Position numbers and translations under genes: made by a program. Source: Vibrio sp. BS-M-Sm-2 (lineage in GTDB: Bacteria > Pseudomonadota > Gammaproteobacteria > Enterobacterales > Vibrionaceae). From it: DNA of 64,000 nucleotides. Below, one piece after another: positions 1-7,589 of this stretch (position 1 is the stretch's first letter; every line of letters starts with the position of its first letter). Below the pieces are notes generated by a model. It saw nothing but the letters and a program-made list of their open reading frames with translations. It was not told where the DNA came from and made no database searches. The stretch lies in assembly GCF_041504345.1 (NCBI RefSeq), contig NZ_CP167895.1, positions 1,798,001-1,862,000 of the forward strand, given 5' to 3'.

Positions 1-1620
1 TATGTTGCGATAAGTTTAGATGCGAATGGTAATCCAACAGCTGAGTTAAATAGGCAGCTTGATTCTATCAGCCTCGTTGAGACAACTTCGTTAACCATTG
101 ATGTAGAAGATTTCGTTTACGATATCGATGGGGATAAATTACAACTTGTTGATGTTTATACGCACGGGACTGGTTGGGCTAGGATCGATCCAATGAGTAC
201 ATCTTTTGTCTTCACACCAACCAAAACAGGTACCCACCATATTGCTTATGTTGTTAGTGATCGCAGAGGTGGGTACGCTATTGGTACGGTGTTCTTTAAT
301 GCGCGTAAATATGATTCAATTTATGACGCTGTACAAGAGAAGACATTTACACCAACATTTGACGCTAAAGATATAGAATCAGTAAGTGGTATCTATACGG
401 AAACCTTCTTAGAAACAGGCTCTTTTGGCTTTGAAGGATTTTATCCTACATTCTCCCCTAGTTTGGCTGAAAACTATTGTACTATAAGAGGTTTATTGTT
501 GCCGTCTGTAGATGAACTGAAGCGGCTATATGAAAACCCGCTAGGGAGTGATTCTGCATGGGAAAGTAAATATAAGTGGCCAACCGGGGTGCCTTATGTT
601 GGTGTAGACGGTTATTTTTCTTTGAATGACGGTAGCAGTTCTGCTCTTGGCGAGTATAACGCTGGTTTTGTTTCATGCATATATGATGATACTGACCCTT
701 CAAGCTATTATTTTGAATCTAGATATCTTAGCGCGGGTTGGGGCAACAATGTAATGATCACAGCCTTGAGAAAATTTGGAGAGAACGATTTGGCTCAACT
801 CCCTGCAGATCGTTTTGAATTAGAAGCAACGGTTATTAGTACGGTTCCTGCGGGTTTGAATGATAGTGTTACAACCGAAACAAAAGAAAATACCGTAATG
901 ATTAATAATCCTGCAAATAATGTCAGATCCGCGATTATCGATGTTACTGATCCATCGGTAAAGGGGACTCCTGATACGGTTCGAATATATGTCGGTGTAG
1001 TTGAGTGTCCAAGTGATGTTTCGGTCGTAGAAACTCAAGTGTTGGGTTGCGTTCCTGTAATCTACAATAGGGACGACGATATTGCTTTTTCCGCTGCAAT
1101 GAGCAACCGAATTTTAGATAGAATCGGGTTTGATATGAGCACAGAAAAGCCTTTGTTTATCAGAGAGTCAGGAACTTCACCAAATTATATGTACTCAAAC
1201 GGTTATATTTTTGACGAAACACCTGAAAGCTTTCAATCCAACGCCATTAACAAGAAATTTTATGGTCAATTATGTGAAATTTTTAATTTTAATATAATTG
1301 GCGGGAGAACAAATTGGACTGCTATGTTAGATGATGACATTTTGCACACCGATTACACTAGCGAAACCCATTGGAACGGCAACTTAGCTCAGGAGTTAAC
1401 AAATTGGATGTCTAAGGCTACAGGTTTGGCGACTCGTTGGGTAGGACAAGGATATCTTTTAAATTTTAATGGGCCTTACTTAAGGCAAGTGAATCAATAT
1501 CAAGCACGCAATTATGGTCAGATCCAAGGTGGCTATGCTCCCGCGGAGACCGGCGGGGGAGCAAGTAACAGTGAAGTTGAGTGGCAGTATGTAACTTGTG
1601 TAAGCCCCAATAATGGTTAG
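1..1620 (+). CDS. Large surface adhesin-like protein, C-terminal part (5' end outside window)
   Basis: The frame is open from the first base to the TAG at 1618-1620, giving 539 residues of a longer protein, so the ATG at 193 is probably internal. Roughly the first 100 residues look like a bacterial cadherin/tandem-95 type Ig-like domain (DVEDFVYDIDGDKLQLVDV, FVFTPTKTGTHHIAYVVSD). A cysteine-containing segment follows with the pattern ENYCTIRGLLLPSVDELKRL and a later YNAGFVSCIYDD. This pattern resembles the lectin-like tip domains of intimin/invasin-like and DUF823 adhesins; that match is from memory. The last 300 residues are unrecognised but again hold paired cysteines and many aromatic residues, as in exported proteins. 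It is the only core-like gene left of the mobile debris. Role inferred: cell-surface or secreted attachment protein. Confidence 0.6.
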   Translation, partial: YVAISLDANGNPTAELNRQLDSISLVETTSLTIDVEDFVYDIDGDKLQLVDVYTHGTGWARIDPMSTSFVFTPTKTGTHHIAYVVSDRRGGYAIGTVFFNARKYDSIYDAVQEKTFTPTFDAKDIESVSGIYTETFLETGSFGFEGFYPTFSPSLAENYCTIRGLLLPSVDELKRLYENPLGSDSAWESKYKWPTGVPYVGVDGYFSLNDGSSSALGEYNAGFVSCIYDDTDPSSYYFESRYLSAGWGNNVMITALRKFGENDLAQLPADRFELEATVISTVPAGLNDSVTTETKENTVMINNPANNVRSAIIDVTDPSVKGTPDTVRIYVGVVECPSDVSVVETQVLGCVPVIYNRDDDIAFSAAMSNRILDRIGFDMSTEKPLFIRESGTSPNYMYSNGYIFDETPESFQSNAINKKFYGQLCEIFNFNIIGGRTNWTAMLDDDILHTDYTSETHWNGNLAQELTNWMSKATGLATRWVGQGYLLNFNGPYLRQVNQYQARNYGQIQGGYAPAETGGGASNSEVEWQYVTCVSPNNG

Positions 1621-1707
1621 TGCATGAAAACTTAAATCGTTTGTATGGATAATAAGCACTCCAATCGGGTAATGTGAGACCTAGGCTTTAACTACAACTA
1701 AAGCTTT

Positions 1708-1777
1708 CTATGTAGCAGTTCGTTTAAACGCTGGCTCCTCTATCGAGAGACCGATAACAAACATGAACGCTACATAG
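1708..1777 (+). ncRNA. Possible relic bridge RNA stem in the IS110 leader
   Basis: The arms CTATGTAGC (1708-1716) and GCTACATAG (1769-1777) are perfect inverted repeats around 52 nt, and pairing continues inward (GTTC with GAAC) past a bulge. The structure lies 73 nt upstream of the IS110 transposase start. In the IS110 subgroup the noncoding end 5' of the transposase encodes a structured bridge RNA that pairs with donor and target DNA. Assignment is by position and fold only; the element is dead, so this would be a relic. Confidence 0.35.
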
Positions 1778-1849
1778 GACTCCAAGCATAAACCTCGAAT
1801 AGTCGACTGGGTCTCGAACCTGCATTACGCAAGCATGAGTTAGCTTATT

Positions 1850-2774
1850 ATGAATACCAAAATCAATCAAAGCATCAACGTTGGAGTTGATATCGGCAAA
1901 ACACAATTAGACATCCATATCAGGCCACTAGACCTATTTATCTCAGTAGAAAACAATGAAAAAAGGGATCAAGAAAGCACTCAAAACAATTAAAGGTCAT
2001 AATCCTGAACGTATAGTTATTGAAGCAACAGGCCGATTAGAAATGCCTTTTGTTCTTGCATGTGCAGAGGCTCAACTACCTATTGTTAGAGCAAACCCTG
2101 TCCACATAAAACGATTCGCTGGTGCTATTGGCCACAGAGCCAAAAATGATCGTTTAGATGCAGAGTAGATCGCTCACTATGGAGAAGCAATCAAACCAGC
2201 TCTTACTGTTATAAAGCCAAAAAACATACGCCTAATGAGTGACTTAGTCATTCGCCGAAACCAGTTGTTATCCATGCAAACCATGGAAAATAACTGAATC
2301 CAGATACTCACCCGCCTCTCTCCATCCGACTATCAAACCGATGCTAACCACGATAAAAAATCAAATCACCAAGTTAGAAAAAAAGCTCGTTAAACTCATT
2401 AAAGATAGTCCTGAATACCAGGCTAAAAACACAATATTGCAAAGCTTCCCAGGAGCCGCAGCATCAATAATTAGCAACGTACCTGAACTTGGGCATCACT
2501 GATAGGAATCGCTCCAATCACACGTGAAAATGGTCGCTACAAAGGTAAGCGCTTAATCCAAGGCGGTCTAGCGCAAGTACGCACAGTGCTATATATGGCA
2601 ATGATGTCAGCCATGCAATGTAACCCCGTATTTAAAGCGACTTATGCTCGACTTTTAGCTGCCGGAAAGCCGAAGAAAGTCGCAATAATCGTGTGTGTTC
2701 GAAAGATGGTTGTGACCCTAAACTCGATGCTGAGAGATGGTGCCATGTGGGATGAAAATACAGCCAAAAACTAA
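1850..2774 (+). pseudogene. IS110-family transposase, broken by several lesions
   Basis: Pieces in different frames together form an IS110 (DEDD/Tnp_20) transposase. The ATG at 1850 starts a segment with VGVDIGKTQLDIHI (first catalytic Asp region). After a frameshift near 1955 the frame continues with IVIEATGRLEMPF and AKNDRLDAE and meets a TAG at 2166. Further stops or shifts occur near 2297 and 2503. The Tnp_20 domain is recognisable from SFPGAAASIISNVPELG and from the C-terminal piece 2586-2774 (YKGKRLIQGG, VRTVLYMAMM). With at least four lesions it cannot make a working enzyme. IS110 elements lack classic terminal inverted repeats, so the element ends are not resolved. Confidence 0.85.
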
Positions 2775-2857
2775 TCATTGACGCCATAGTCGTTTGTTAC
2801 TTATCACAACTAAGATTTAACGATAGTTATTTTATTAGTCTTCAATTAAAAAATCAT

Positions 2858-2880
2858 CGCTAATCAATGCTTGATTAGCG
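2858..2880. repeat. Perfect 10-bp inverted repeat with 3-nt loop
   Basis: CGCTAATCAA, TGC, TTGATTAGCG forms a perfect hairpin. On the minus strand it is followed after a few bases by a run of six T, so it can act as a leftward terminator. It lies between the IS110 relic and the integrase fragment. Confidence 0.5.
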
Positions 2881-2949
2881 CCCTCTTGGAAATCTTGGCC
2901 GCTTAAATATACAAGACCAAGGGGCCTGTCGTCCGACTATAATCAACAT

Positions 2950-3168
2950 CTATGTAAATTGCCACCACACGAGGAAAAATTGTAAGTCTCTCACCATCCG
3001 TTCTTGGGTATTTATTGAATACTGAGGGCGCCTGATTTTCTGACTAATGAACAGCGCGAGGTAATCTAACGGGATATCATTTTCATCTACTAAGATTACG
3101 CATTGCTTACCAGGAGAAAGAGGGGCATGAAATTTTTTTACAAACATGCAAACGTAACCTTTTGTCAA
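2950..3168 (-). pseudogene. N-terminal fragment of a tyrosine recombinase (integrase)
   Basis: This 72-codon reading frame contains IPLDYLALFISQKIR and SINTQERMVRDLQFFLVWW. These match the start of the SAM-like core-binding domain of tyrosine recombinases, where chains of about 400 residues carry a 'P..Y..LY...K.R...T....L..L..F..W' pattern. The frame ends at the point where the rest of the core-binding domain and the whole catalytic domain should follow, so it is a truncated relic. It does not obviously belong to the recombinase at 25.2-26.1 kb, which is a separate catalytic-domain protein. Assignment is from pattern only. Confidence 0.45.
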
Positions 3169-3300
3169 TACCTGTTAAATATACTGGCACATGCATTTGC
3201 CGCGTCAATAAAAACAGACTTGAAAACATGTATTTATTAAGCATGTGGTGTAAGTTTAGATCTGAATGTTTTACAAAAGTAATGGTAGCCATAAATCAAC

Positions 3301-3519
3301 CAAAAAGGCCATTGGCAGTTTCACGGTTGGCAGAAGATCATGGATATGGATTGCCAGTTCAATCTCTTCCAAATAACCAAAGTGCCAATAGAAAGGCATG
3401 TAAAAATCTGAAGTGCAGCGACACCATTTGACCCTCAATACCAAGAATACTTGGTAAAGAGAAAGTCTAAAAGACTAGCTCGTAACTCTTGGAACGAACC
3501 GGGTCCGACTGCTTTATAA
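3301..3519 (+). pseudogene. Group II intron maturase (reverse transcriptase), C-terminal remnant
   Basis: The frame starting at 3301 reads through GHWQF, FNLFQITKVPIERHVKI, one TGA stop at 3409, then TPFDPQYQEYLVKRK, and ends NEPGPTAL at the TAA 3517-3519. The succession 'HW F ... V I RH KI ... A PFDP Y YL KR' is the ending of intron-encoded LtrA-type proteins with an HNH tail. No reverse transcriptase domain remains upstream; the frame is full of stops before 3301. Intron domains V and VI follow directly, which supports the identification independently. Confidence 0.6.
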
Positions 3520-3555
3520 GTTGCTGGGTATCATTTGATGCCTTTGTGGAGGCTT

Positions 3556-3630
3556 GAGCCTAGTGCAGTAAAAGTTGCACGCTGGGTTCTTAGGGAGGCG
3601 GCACTTGGTAACAAGTGTCGTCCACCCGAC
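3556..3630 (+). ncRNA. Group II intron 3' end: domains V and VI (remnant)
   Basis: Positions 3556-3589 are 34 nt long, the standard size of domain V. They open with GAGCC, close with GGTTC, and carry a GTAAA tetraloop-like centre between paired arms (TAGTGCA and TGCACGCTG), the fold of the catalytic hairpin. A second hairpin follows, GGCGGCACTTG, GTAA, CAAGTGTCGTCC, then ACCCGAC ending near 3630, matching domain VI and the usual CCCGAC-like intron end. With domains I-III and most of the maturase gone it cannot splice or move by itself. Confidence 0.7.
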
Positions 3631-3644
3631 AGATCTGAGCTAGC

Positions 3645-3667
3645 TGGCACTTTTTAGAAAAGTGCCA
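3645..3667. repeat. Perfect 10-bp inverted repeat just after the intron end
   Basis: TGGCACTTTT, TAG, AAAAGTGCCA is a perfect hairpin 15 nt past the putative intron 3' boundary. It has no T-run outside the stem on either strand, so it is not a typical intrinsic terminator. It could be part of the interrupted target. Confidence 0.5.
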
Positions 3668-3793
3668 TGAGGTCTATGAAGACTCTGGACCAAAGTTTGT
3701 CAGCGATTTTCCTAAATTAGTGATTTATGAATCACTTCAAGTATTGCAAACCTCCAATCAAGTGGCCAAATTCACTCTACCACTACACTGTTG

Positions 3794-4948
3794 CTATAAC
3801 GCCAACTCGTAAAGGTGATAAACGTCTTCACTGGTCAACGTTCTTGGGTTGCCTCCCATACAAACATCATCCATGGCTTTTTGAACCCAACCATCAATAT
3901 CTGCATGCTTAACCCCAAGGTGAGCCAGCCCTGAAGGGATACCCACTTCACGAGACAACGTGCAAATCAGGTCCACCGCTAATAGGGCTGCATTAGTGTC
4001 GTCTAACTGAGACGTATCCCCACCCATCGCTTCAGCTACTTCCCTAAACGCACTTGGAACCGTTTGAGCATTGAATGCGCTCACCACAGGCAGCAAGATA
4101 GCATTACAAACGCCATGCGCTAGGTTGTGTGTTGCCGAAGGTTGATGTGACAACGCATGAACCGCGCCTAATCCGGCTGAGTTGAACGACATCCCCGCTA
4201 AAAATTGCGCATCAGCAAGTGCCGACCGAGCTTCTATGTTCGCTCCATCCTTTACTGCCATAGGCAGCCATTTGGCAATTAGCTTAACCGCCTCAAGTGC
4301 GGTCGGAAGTGTTAAACGATGGGCGCCAGGAGTCACAACCGACTCAATGGCATGGGTCAGCGCATCCATACCCGTTGCAGCGGTAACAGAGGCAGGCAAA
4401 CCAACCATCAATGATGGGTCGTTAACCGCAACATCTGGAATCTGTTTGGTGTCGACGATCACCATCTTAACGAGATTCTTCTCATCGGTAATCACCGAAT
4501 TGGACGTCATCTCCGCCGCTGTTCCCGCCGTTGTATTAATGGCAATAAAGAACGCACCGCTATTCTTAACCAGGCCGACCCCATTATAATCGGTGATTTC
4601 GCCGTCATTTGATGTGACAATACGAATCGCTTTCGCACAATCAATAGGGCTACCGCCACCAACCGCAATCAAACAATCGCACCCGCTCTGTTGGTAAAAC
4701 TCAGCACCTTGATTAACCAAACTAACGGTCGGGTTAGGGCTGACCTTATCAAAGGTGACATAGTCGAACCCTTTATCATCGAGTGCACGATAAAGAGAAT
4801 CTAATATCCCCAATTCAATCAGGTTTTTATCTGTCACTATCATTGCTTTTTTTACGGGTCGACAGTCCAACACTGCAACAGATTCTGCCACCGCACCTAC
4901 GCCGGATAATGATAGTTTTGGTAAATTTAATGCAAACACCATAGTCAT
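3794..4948 (-). CDS. fucO: Lactaldehyde reductase (L-1,2-propanediol oxidoreductase)
   Basis: This 384-residue iron-type (group III) alcohol dehydrogenase reduces L-lactaldehyde from fuculose-1-phosphate cleavage to 1,2-propanediol with NADH, and works in the cytoplasm. It shows the nucleotide-binding GGGSPIDCAKAI loop near residue 97 and the metal region GMDALTHAIE with later LSHQPSATHNLAHG, where the His residues and the earlier Asp are the expected iron ligands. Length is normal for FucO. It is the last gene of the leftward fuc operon, 40 nt after fucA with a GC-rich hairpin between them. Close paralogues act on other alcohols, so the substrate rests on context. Confidence 0.9.
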   Translation of the reverse strand: MTMVFALNLPKLSLSGVGAVAESVAVLDCRPVKKAMIVTDKNLIELGILDSLYRALDDKGFDYVTFDKVSPNPTVSLVNQGAEFYQQSGCDCLIAVGGGSPIDCAKAIRIVTSNDGEITDYNGVGLVKNSGAFFIAINTTAGTAAEMTSNSVITDEKNLVKMVIVDTKQIPDVAVNDPSLMVGLPASVTAATGMDALTHAIESVVTPGAHRLTLPTALEAVKLIAKWLPMAVKDGANIEARSALADAQFLAGMSFNSAGLGAVHALSHQPSATHNLAHGVCNAILLPVVSAFNAQTVPSAFREVAEAMGGDTSQLDDTNAALLAVDLICTLSREVGIPSGLAHLGVKHADIDGWVQKAMDDVCMGGNPRTLTSEDVYHLYELAL

Positions 4949-4963
4949 TCCTTTACGGAAAGA

Positions 4964-4979
4964 GCCCGACGGATCGGGC
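4964..4979. repeat. GC-rich hairpin between fucA and fucO
   Basis: GCCCGA, CGGA, TCGGGC folds as a short stable stem in the 40-nt gap. There is no T-tract, so an RNA-processing or stability element is more likely than a full terminator. Confidence 0.45.
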
Positions 4980-4988
4980 CGATATCAA

Positions 4989-5642
4989 TTACTTCTCAAC
5001 TCGCAATCCATACGTCTTGAACTTATCGAGTACATGATCCATCTCTTGGTTTAAAAGCACTGGAACGTCTGGCTGAATCGCTGCACATTTGAGATAAAGC
5101 TCAGCCAATACCTCGGTTTCATGTGCTAACCACAATGCTTTCTTCAGATTTTCACCAACGGTGATCATGCCATGATGTTGAAGAAGAATAGATTTACTTT
5201 GACGAATGCCAGCATCTACATAATCAGCCAACTTAGGAGAGCCAAAGGTAGCATAAGGTACACAAGGTATTTCTGCCGCGCCCGATGCTGCAACCATATA
5301 GTGGATCGCCTGGATTGGACGATTGAGTATAGACACTGCTGTCGCGTTAATGGCGTGGTTGTGAACAACGGCATGGCAATCCTCTCTCGCTTGGTAGCAG
5401 GTTAGGTGGAAAGCCCATTCGCTTGATGGAATTTTGCCTTCCTCAAATTCTCCGGATTCGCTGACAAAAACGATCTTTTCCGGTGTCAGATTCTCATATT
5501 CAATACCCGTTGGAGTGATCAATAAACCATCTTCATAGCGCACCGAGACATTACCTGCGGTGCCTTGGTTCAATCCCAGCTTAGTCATCTCTAAGCATGT
5601 ATCGATAATGTCTTGTGCTAGTTCATTTCTCGTTATTGTCAT
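4989..5642 (-). CDS. fucA: L-fuculose-phosphate aldolase
   Basis: This 217-residue class II (zinc) aldolase splits L-fuculose-1-phosphate into dihydroxyacetone phosphate and L-lactaldehyde. The zinc-binding histidines are visible in AVVHNHAINA and in LLQHHGMITV, with a catalytic acidic residue in the SSEWAFHL segment. Length agrees with E. coli FucA (215). It lies 13 nt after fucU in the same operon. Rhamnulose and ribulose phosphate epimerase/aldolase relatives share the fold, but the neighbours settle the role. Confidence 0.92.
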   Translation of the reverse strand: MTITRNELAQDIIDTCLEMTKLGLNQGTAGNVSVRYEDGLLITPTGIEYENLTPEKIVFVSESGEFEEGKIPSSEWAFHLTCYQAREDCHAVVHNHAINATAVSILNRPIQAIHYMVAASGAAEIPCVPYATFGSPKLADYVDAGIRQSKSILLQHHGMITVGENLKKALWLAHETEVLAELYLKCAAIQPDVPVLLNQEMDHVLDKFKTYGLRVEK

Positions 5643-5654
5643 CGTATTACTTCC

Positions 5655-6089
5655 TTAAGCTGGCGTTACGCCTTTCTTTAAAATGATGTTTCCGTATTTA
5701 GCGATTTCGCCCGTCAGTACAACTGCAAAGCATTTTTCGGCGCGGTCGTAAAAATCAAAACGATCCATGTGTTCTAATGCAGGCTTGTCTTTCGTGGTCT
5801 TTGTGATTGCCGCCATGTATTTCGATTCAACTGTTGGGTCGAGCTGGTCACCCTCTACTGCTTGCATCATGATCAGCGGGCTTTGGCAGTACGCGTCGAG
5901 CTCAAATAGCGGTATTGTGCCCTCTAACAGCGTATCGATATTCACGCCATCGGCTCTTAGCACCACATGCGATCCAAACGTCTCCGCAGGAAAATGGGCG
6001 TCGGCAAACAGAATTTCATCGCCATGCCCCATTCGACTTAATACGGCAAGCAGTTCTGGGCTTATTGCCGGATGGATTCCTTTAAGCAT
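5655..6089 (-). CDS. fucU: L-fucose mutarotase
   Basis: FucU interconverts the alpha and beta anomers of L-fucose and feeds fucose isomerase. From the ATG at 6089 the protein is 144 residues and begins MLKGIHPAISPELLAVL, the standard family start, followed by MGHGDEILFADAHFP, the conserved RbsD/FucU active-site segment. An upstream in-frame start at 6125 would add 12 unrelated residues and is less likely. The chosen start overlaps the fucK stop (6082) by 8 nt, suggesting translational coupling. Confidence 0.9.
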   Translation of the reverse strand: MLKGIHPAISPELLAVLSRMGHGDEILFADAHFPAETFGSHVVLRADGVNIDTLLEGTIPLFELDAYCQSPLIMMQAVEGDQLDPTVESKYMAAITKTTKDKPALEHMDRFDFYDRAEKCFAVVLTGEIAKYGNIILKKGVTPA

Positions 6090-7530
6090 TGTGTATTTCC
6101 TCCAATAACTGGGCGTATTGTTCACGGCTCTCAGACGGGGTGATGACTTGGTAAGCAGGCTTCATATTTTCTTGGGCATGATTGGCATCAATAAATACCC
6201 CAGCCCCTGCAAAGGCATACATCGCTGCCCCCGTCACTGTGGCTTCAGGCTGTTCAACCACATGGATAGGGATGCCAACAACGTCAGCTCTTATTTGGTT
6301 CCACAGTCTATTTTTAGACCCACCACCCACCACCATTAAACACTCGGTATTTAAGCGACAAGTCGTGGAAAGATAGTGCAAACTGCTCTTGAGTTTGAAG
6401 GCCAGTCCTTCTAGAGCGGCGCGGTATATCTCGCCCCTTGTGGCATTAATGGACAGGCCAGTAATCGCACCATTTCCTTTACCGTCACCACCAAGTAAAA
6501 AGGATGGATCGAACCTAACGCCATTTGCACCGATAGGGGCCGCTTCCCCTTCCGAAACCATCACCGCGTATTTACTGCTGCTCTCGGCAATATCCGTAAA
6601 GTAGGTGTTGGCGACCCATTCCATTACTGCACTAGAGAGCCATTGGATTGCTGGGTTAAACAAACCATTTTTAGCATCAAGCTCTGTTGTCATGCCCTCT
6701 TTGAGATAGTCAGGTTTTAACTGAGGACGTGGCGAACGAGCCATCAAGATCTCCCAAGTCCCTGAGCTTAAGAAAGACTGATTCTCTTTGGCACCAGAGC
6801 CGAACAAAGCAAACTGAGTGTCGTGACCTGCTGAAATCACTGGAACTCTGTTTGGAATGCCAAGCAGGAAGGCGACATCGTCTTTTAAACAACCCACTAT
6901 TTCGCCCGCTTCAACCATGGGAGGAAAGTGCGCCTTCGTCAGCTCTAGGTACTGTAATACCCCTTCATTCCAGTCACCGCTGTCTAGGTCCGTCATCATC
7001 GACGTGCCAGCCATGGTTCGATCGGTTGTTAATTCGCCCGTCAGCTTTTGTGTCAACATCGACGAAATAAACACCCACTTATCCATATTGCTATAGACTT
7101 TTGGTTCGTTGTCTTTCAACCACTTAAGCTTGAATAAGGTATTGAACGAATAGTCCCCGATGCCGTTGGTCAAATACAGTTCATCGCGGTCAATATCTTG
7201 CGAGATCTGGCTCATCACAGGCGCGGTACGAGCACATTTCCAAGAAATAATGGGATAGATCTGCTTTCCATCTTTATCGAAGGGCGCCCCGTCCACTCCA
7301 AAGGTAGTGACAGAAACGGCAACAATATCAGTCGAATTAATTTGAGCCGTTACCTGCTTTGAACACTCAACAAGCTTTTTCCAAATCTGTTGAAAATCCC
7401 AAACATGTTTAGTGCCATTCTGTAGCGTTTCATTAGCAATATAGTGCGACGCAACAATTTCACCTTGCTGGTTAATCGCAATAGAGCGGACGTTGGTGGC
7501 TCCGCAATCAAGAATAATAGCAATCGACAT
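6082..7530 (-). CDS. fucK: L-fuculokinase
   Basis: This 482-residue FGGY-family carbohydrate kinase phosphorylates L-fuculose with ATP. The N-terminus ILDCGATNVRSIAIN is the first ATPase phosphate motif, the SAGHDTQFALFG region holds the catalytic Asp, and VVGGGSKNRLWNQIRADV is the C-terminal adenosine motif. The length and the Cys in DCGATN, where relatives often have DLG, fit FucK. It sits between fucI and fucU, overlapping the latter. Rhamnulokinase is the main alternative, excluded by context. Confidence 0.92.
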   Translation of the reverse strand: MSIAIILDCGATNVRSIAINQQGEIVASHYIANETLQNGTKHVWDFQQIWKKLVECSKQVTAQINSTDIVAVSVTTFGVDGAPFDKDGKQIYPIISWKCARTAPVMSQISQDIDRDELYLTNGIGDYSFNTLFKLKWLKDNEPKVYSNMDKWVFISSMLTQKLTGELTTDRTMAGTSMMTDLDSGDWNEGVLQYLELTKAHFPPMVEAGEIVGCLKDDVAFLLGIPNRVPVISAGHDTQFALFGSGAKENQSFLSSGTWEILMARSPRPQLKPDYLKEGMTTELDAKNGLFNPAIQWLSSAVMEWVANTYFTDIAESSSKYAVMVSEGEAAPIGANGVRFDPSFLLGGDGKGNGAITGLSINATRGEIYRAALEGLAFKLKSSLHYLSTTCRLNTECLMVVGGGSKNRLWNQIRADVVGIPIHVVEQPEATVTGAAMYAFAGAGVFIDANHAQENMKPAYQVITPSESREQYAQLLEEIHNA

Positions 7531-7546
7531 AACTCACCCCTTTAAG

Positions 7547-7569
7547 GCCTACCCCAAGTTGGGGCAGGC
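7547..7569. repeat. Hairpin between fucI and fucK
   Basis: GCCTACCCC and GGGGCAGGC pair with one mismatch around AAGTT in the 59-nt gap. This is a second intercistronic hairpin of the operon, again without a T-tract. Confidence 0.4.
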
Positions 7570-7589
7570 AAAATTAGTTACCTATTGAA

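Noticed and set aside
2858..2880. Possible integron attC site
   Set aside because: The hairpin is perfect and short, and lacks the RYYYAAC/GTTRRRY core sites and the imperfect stem of attC.
3727..3912. A plus-strand frame overlapping the end of fucO
   Set aside because: Antisense to the conserved FucO C-terminus.
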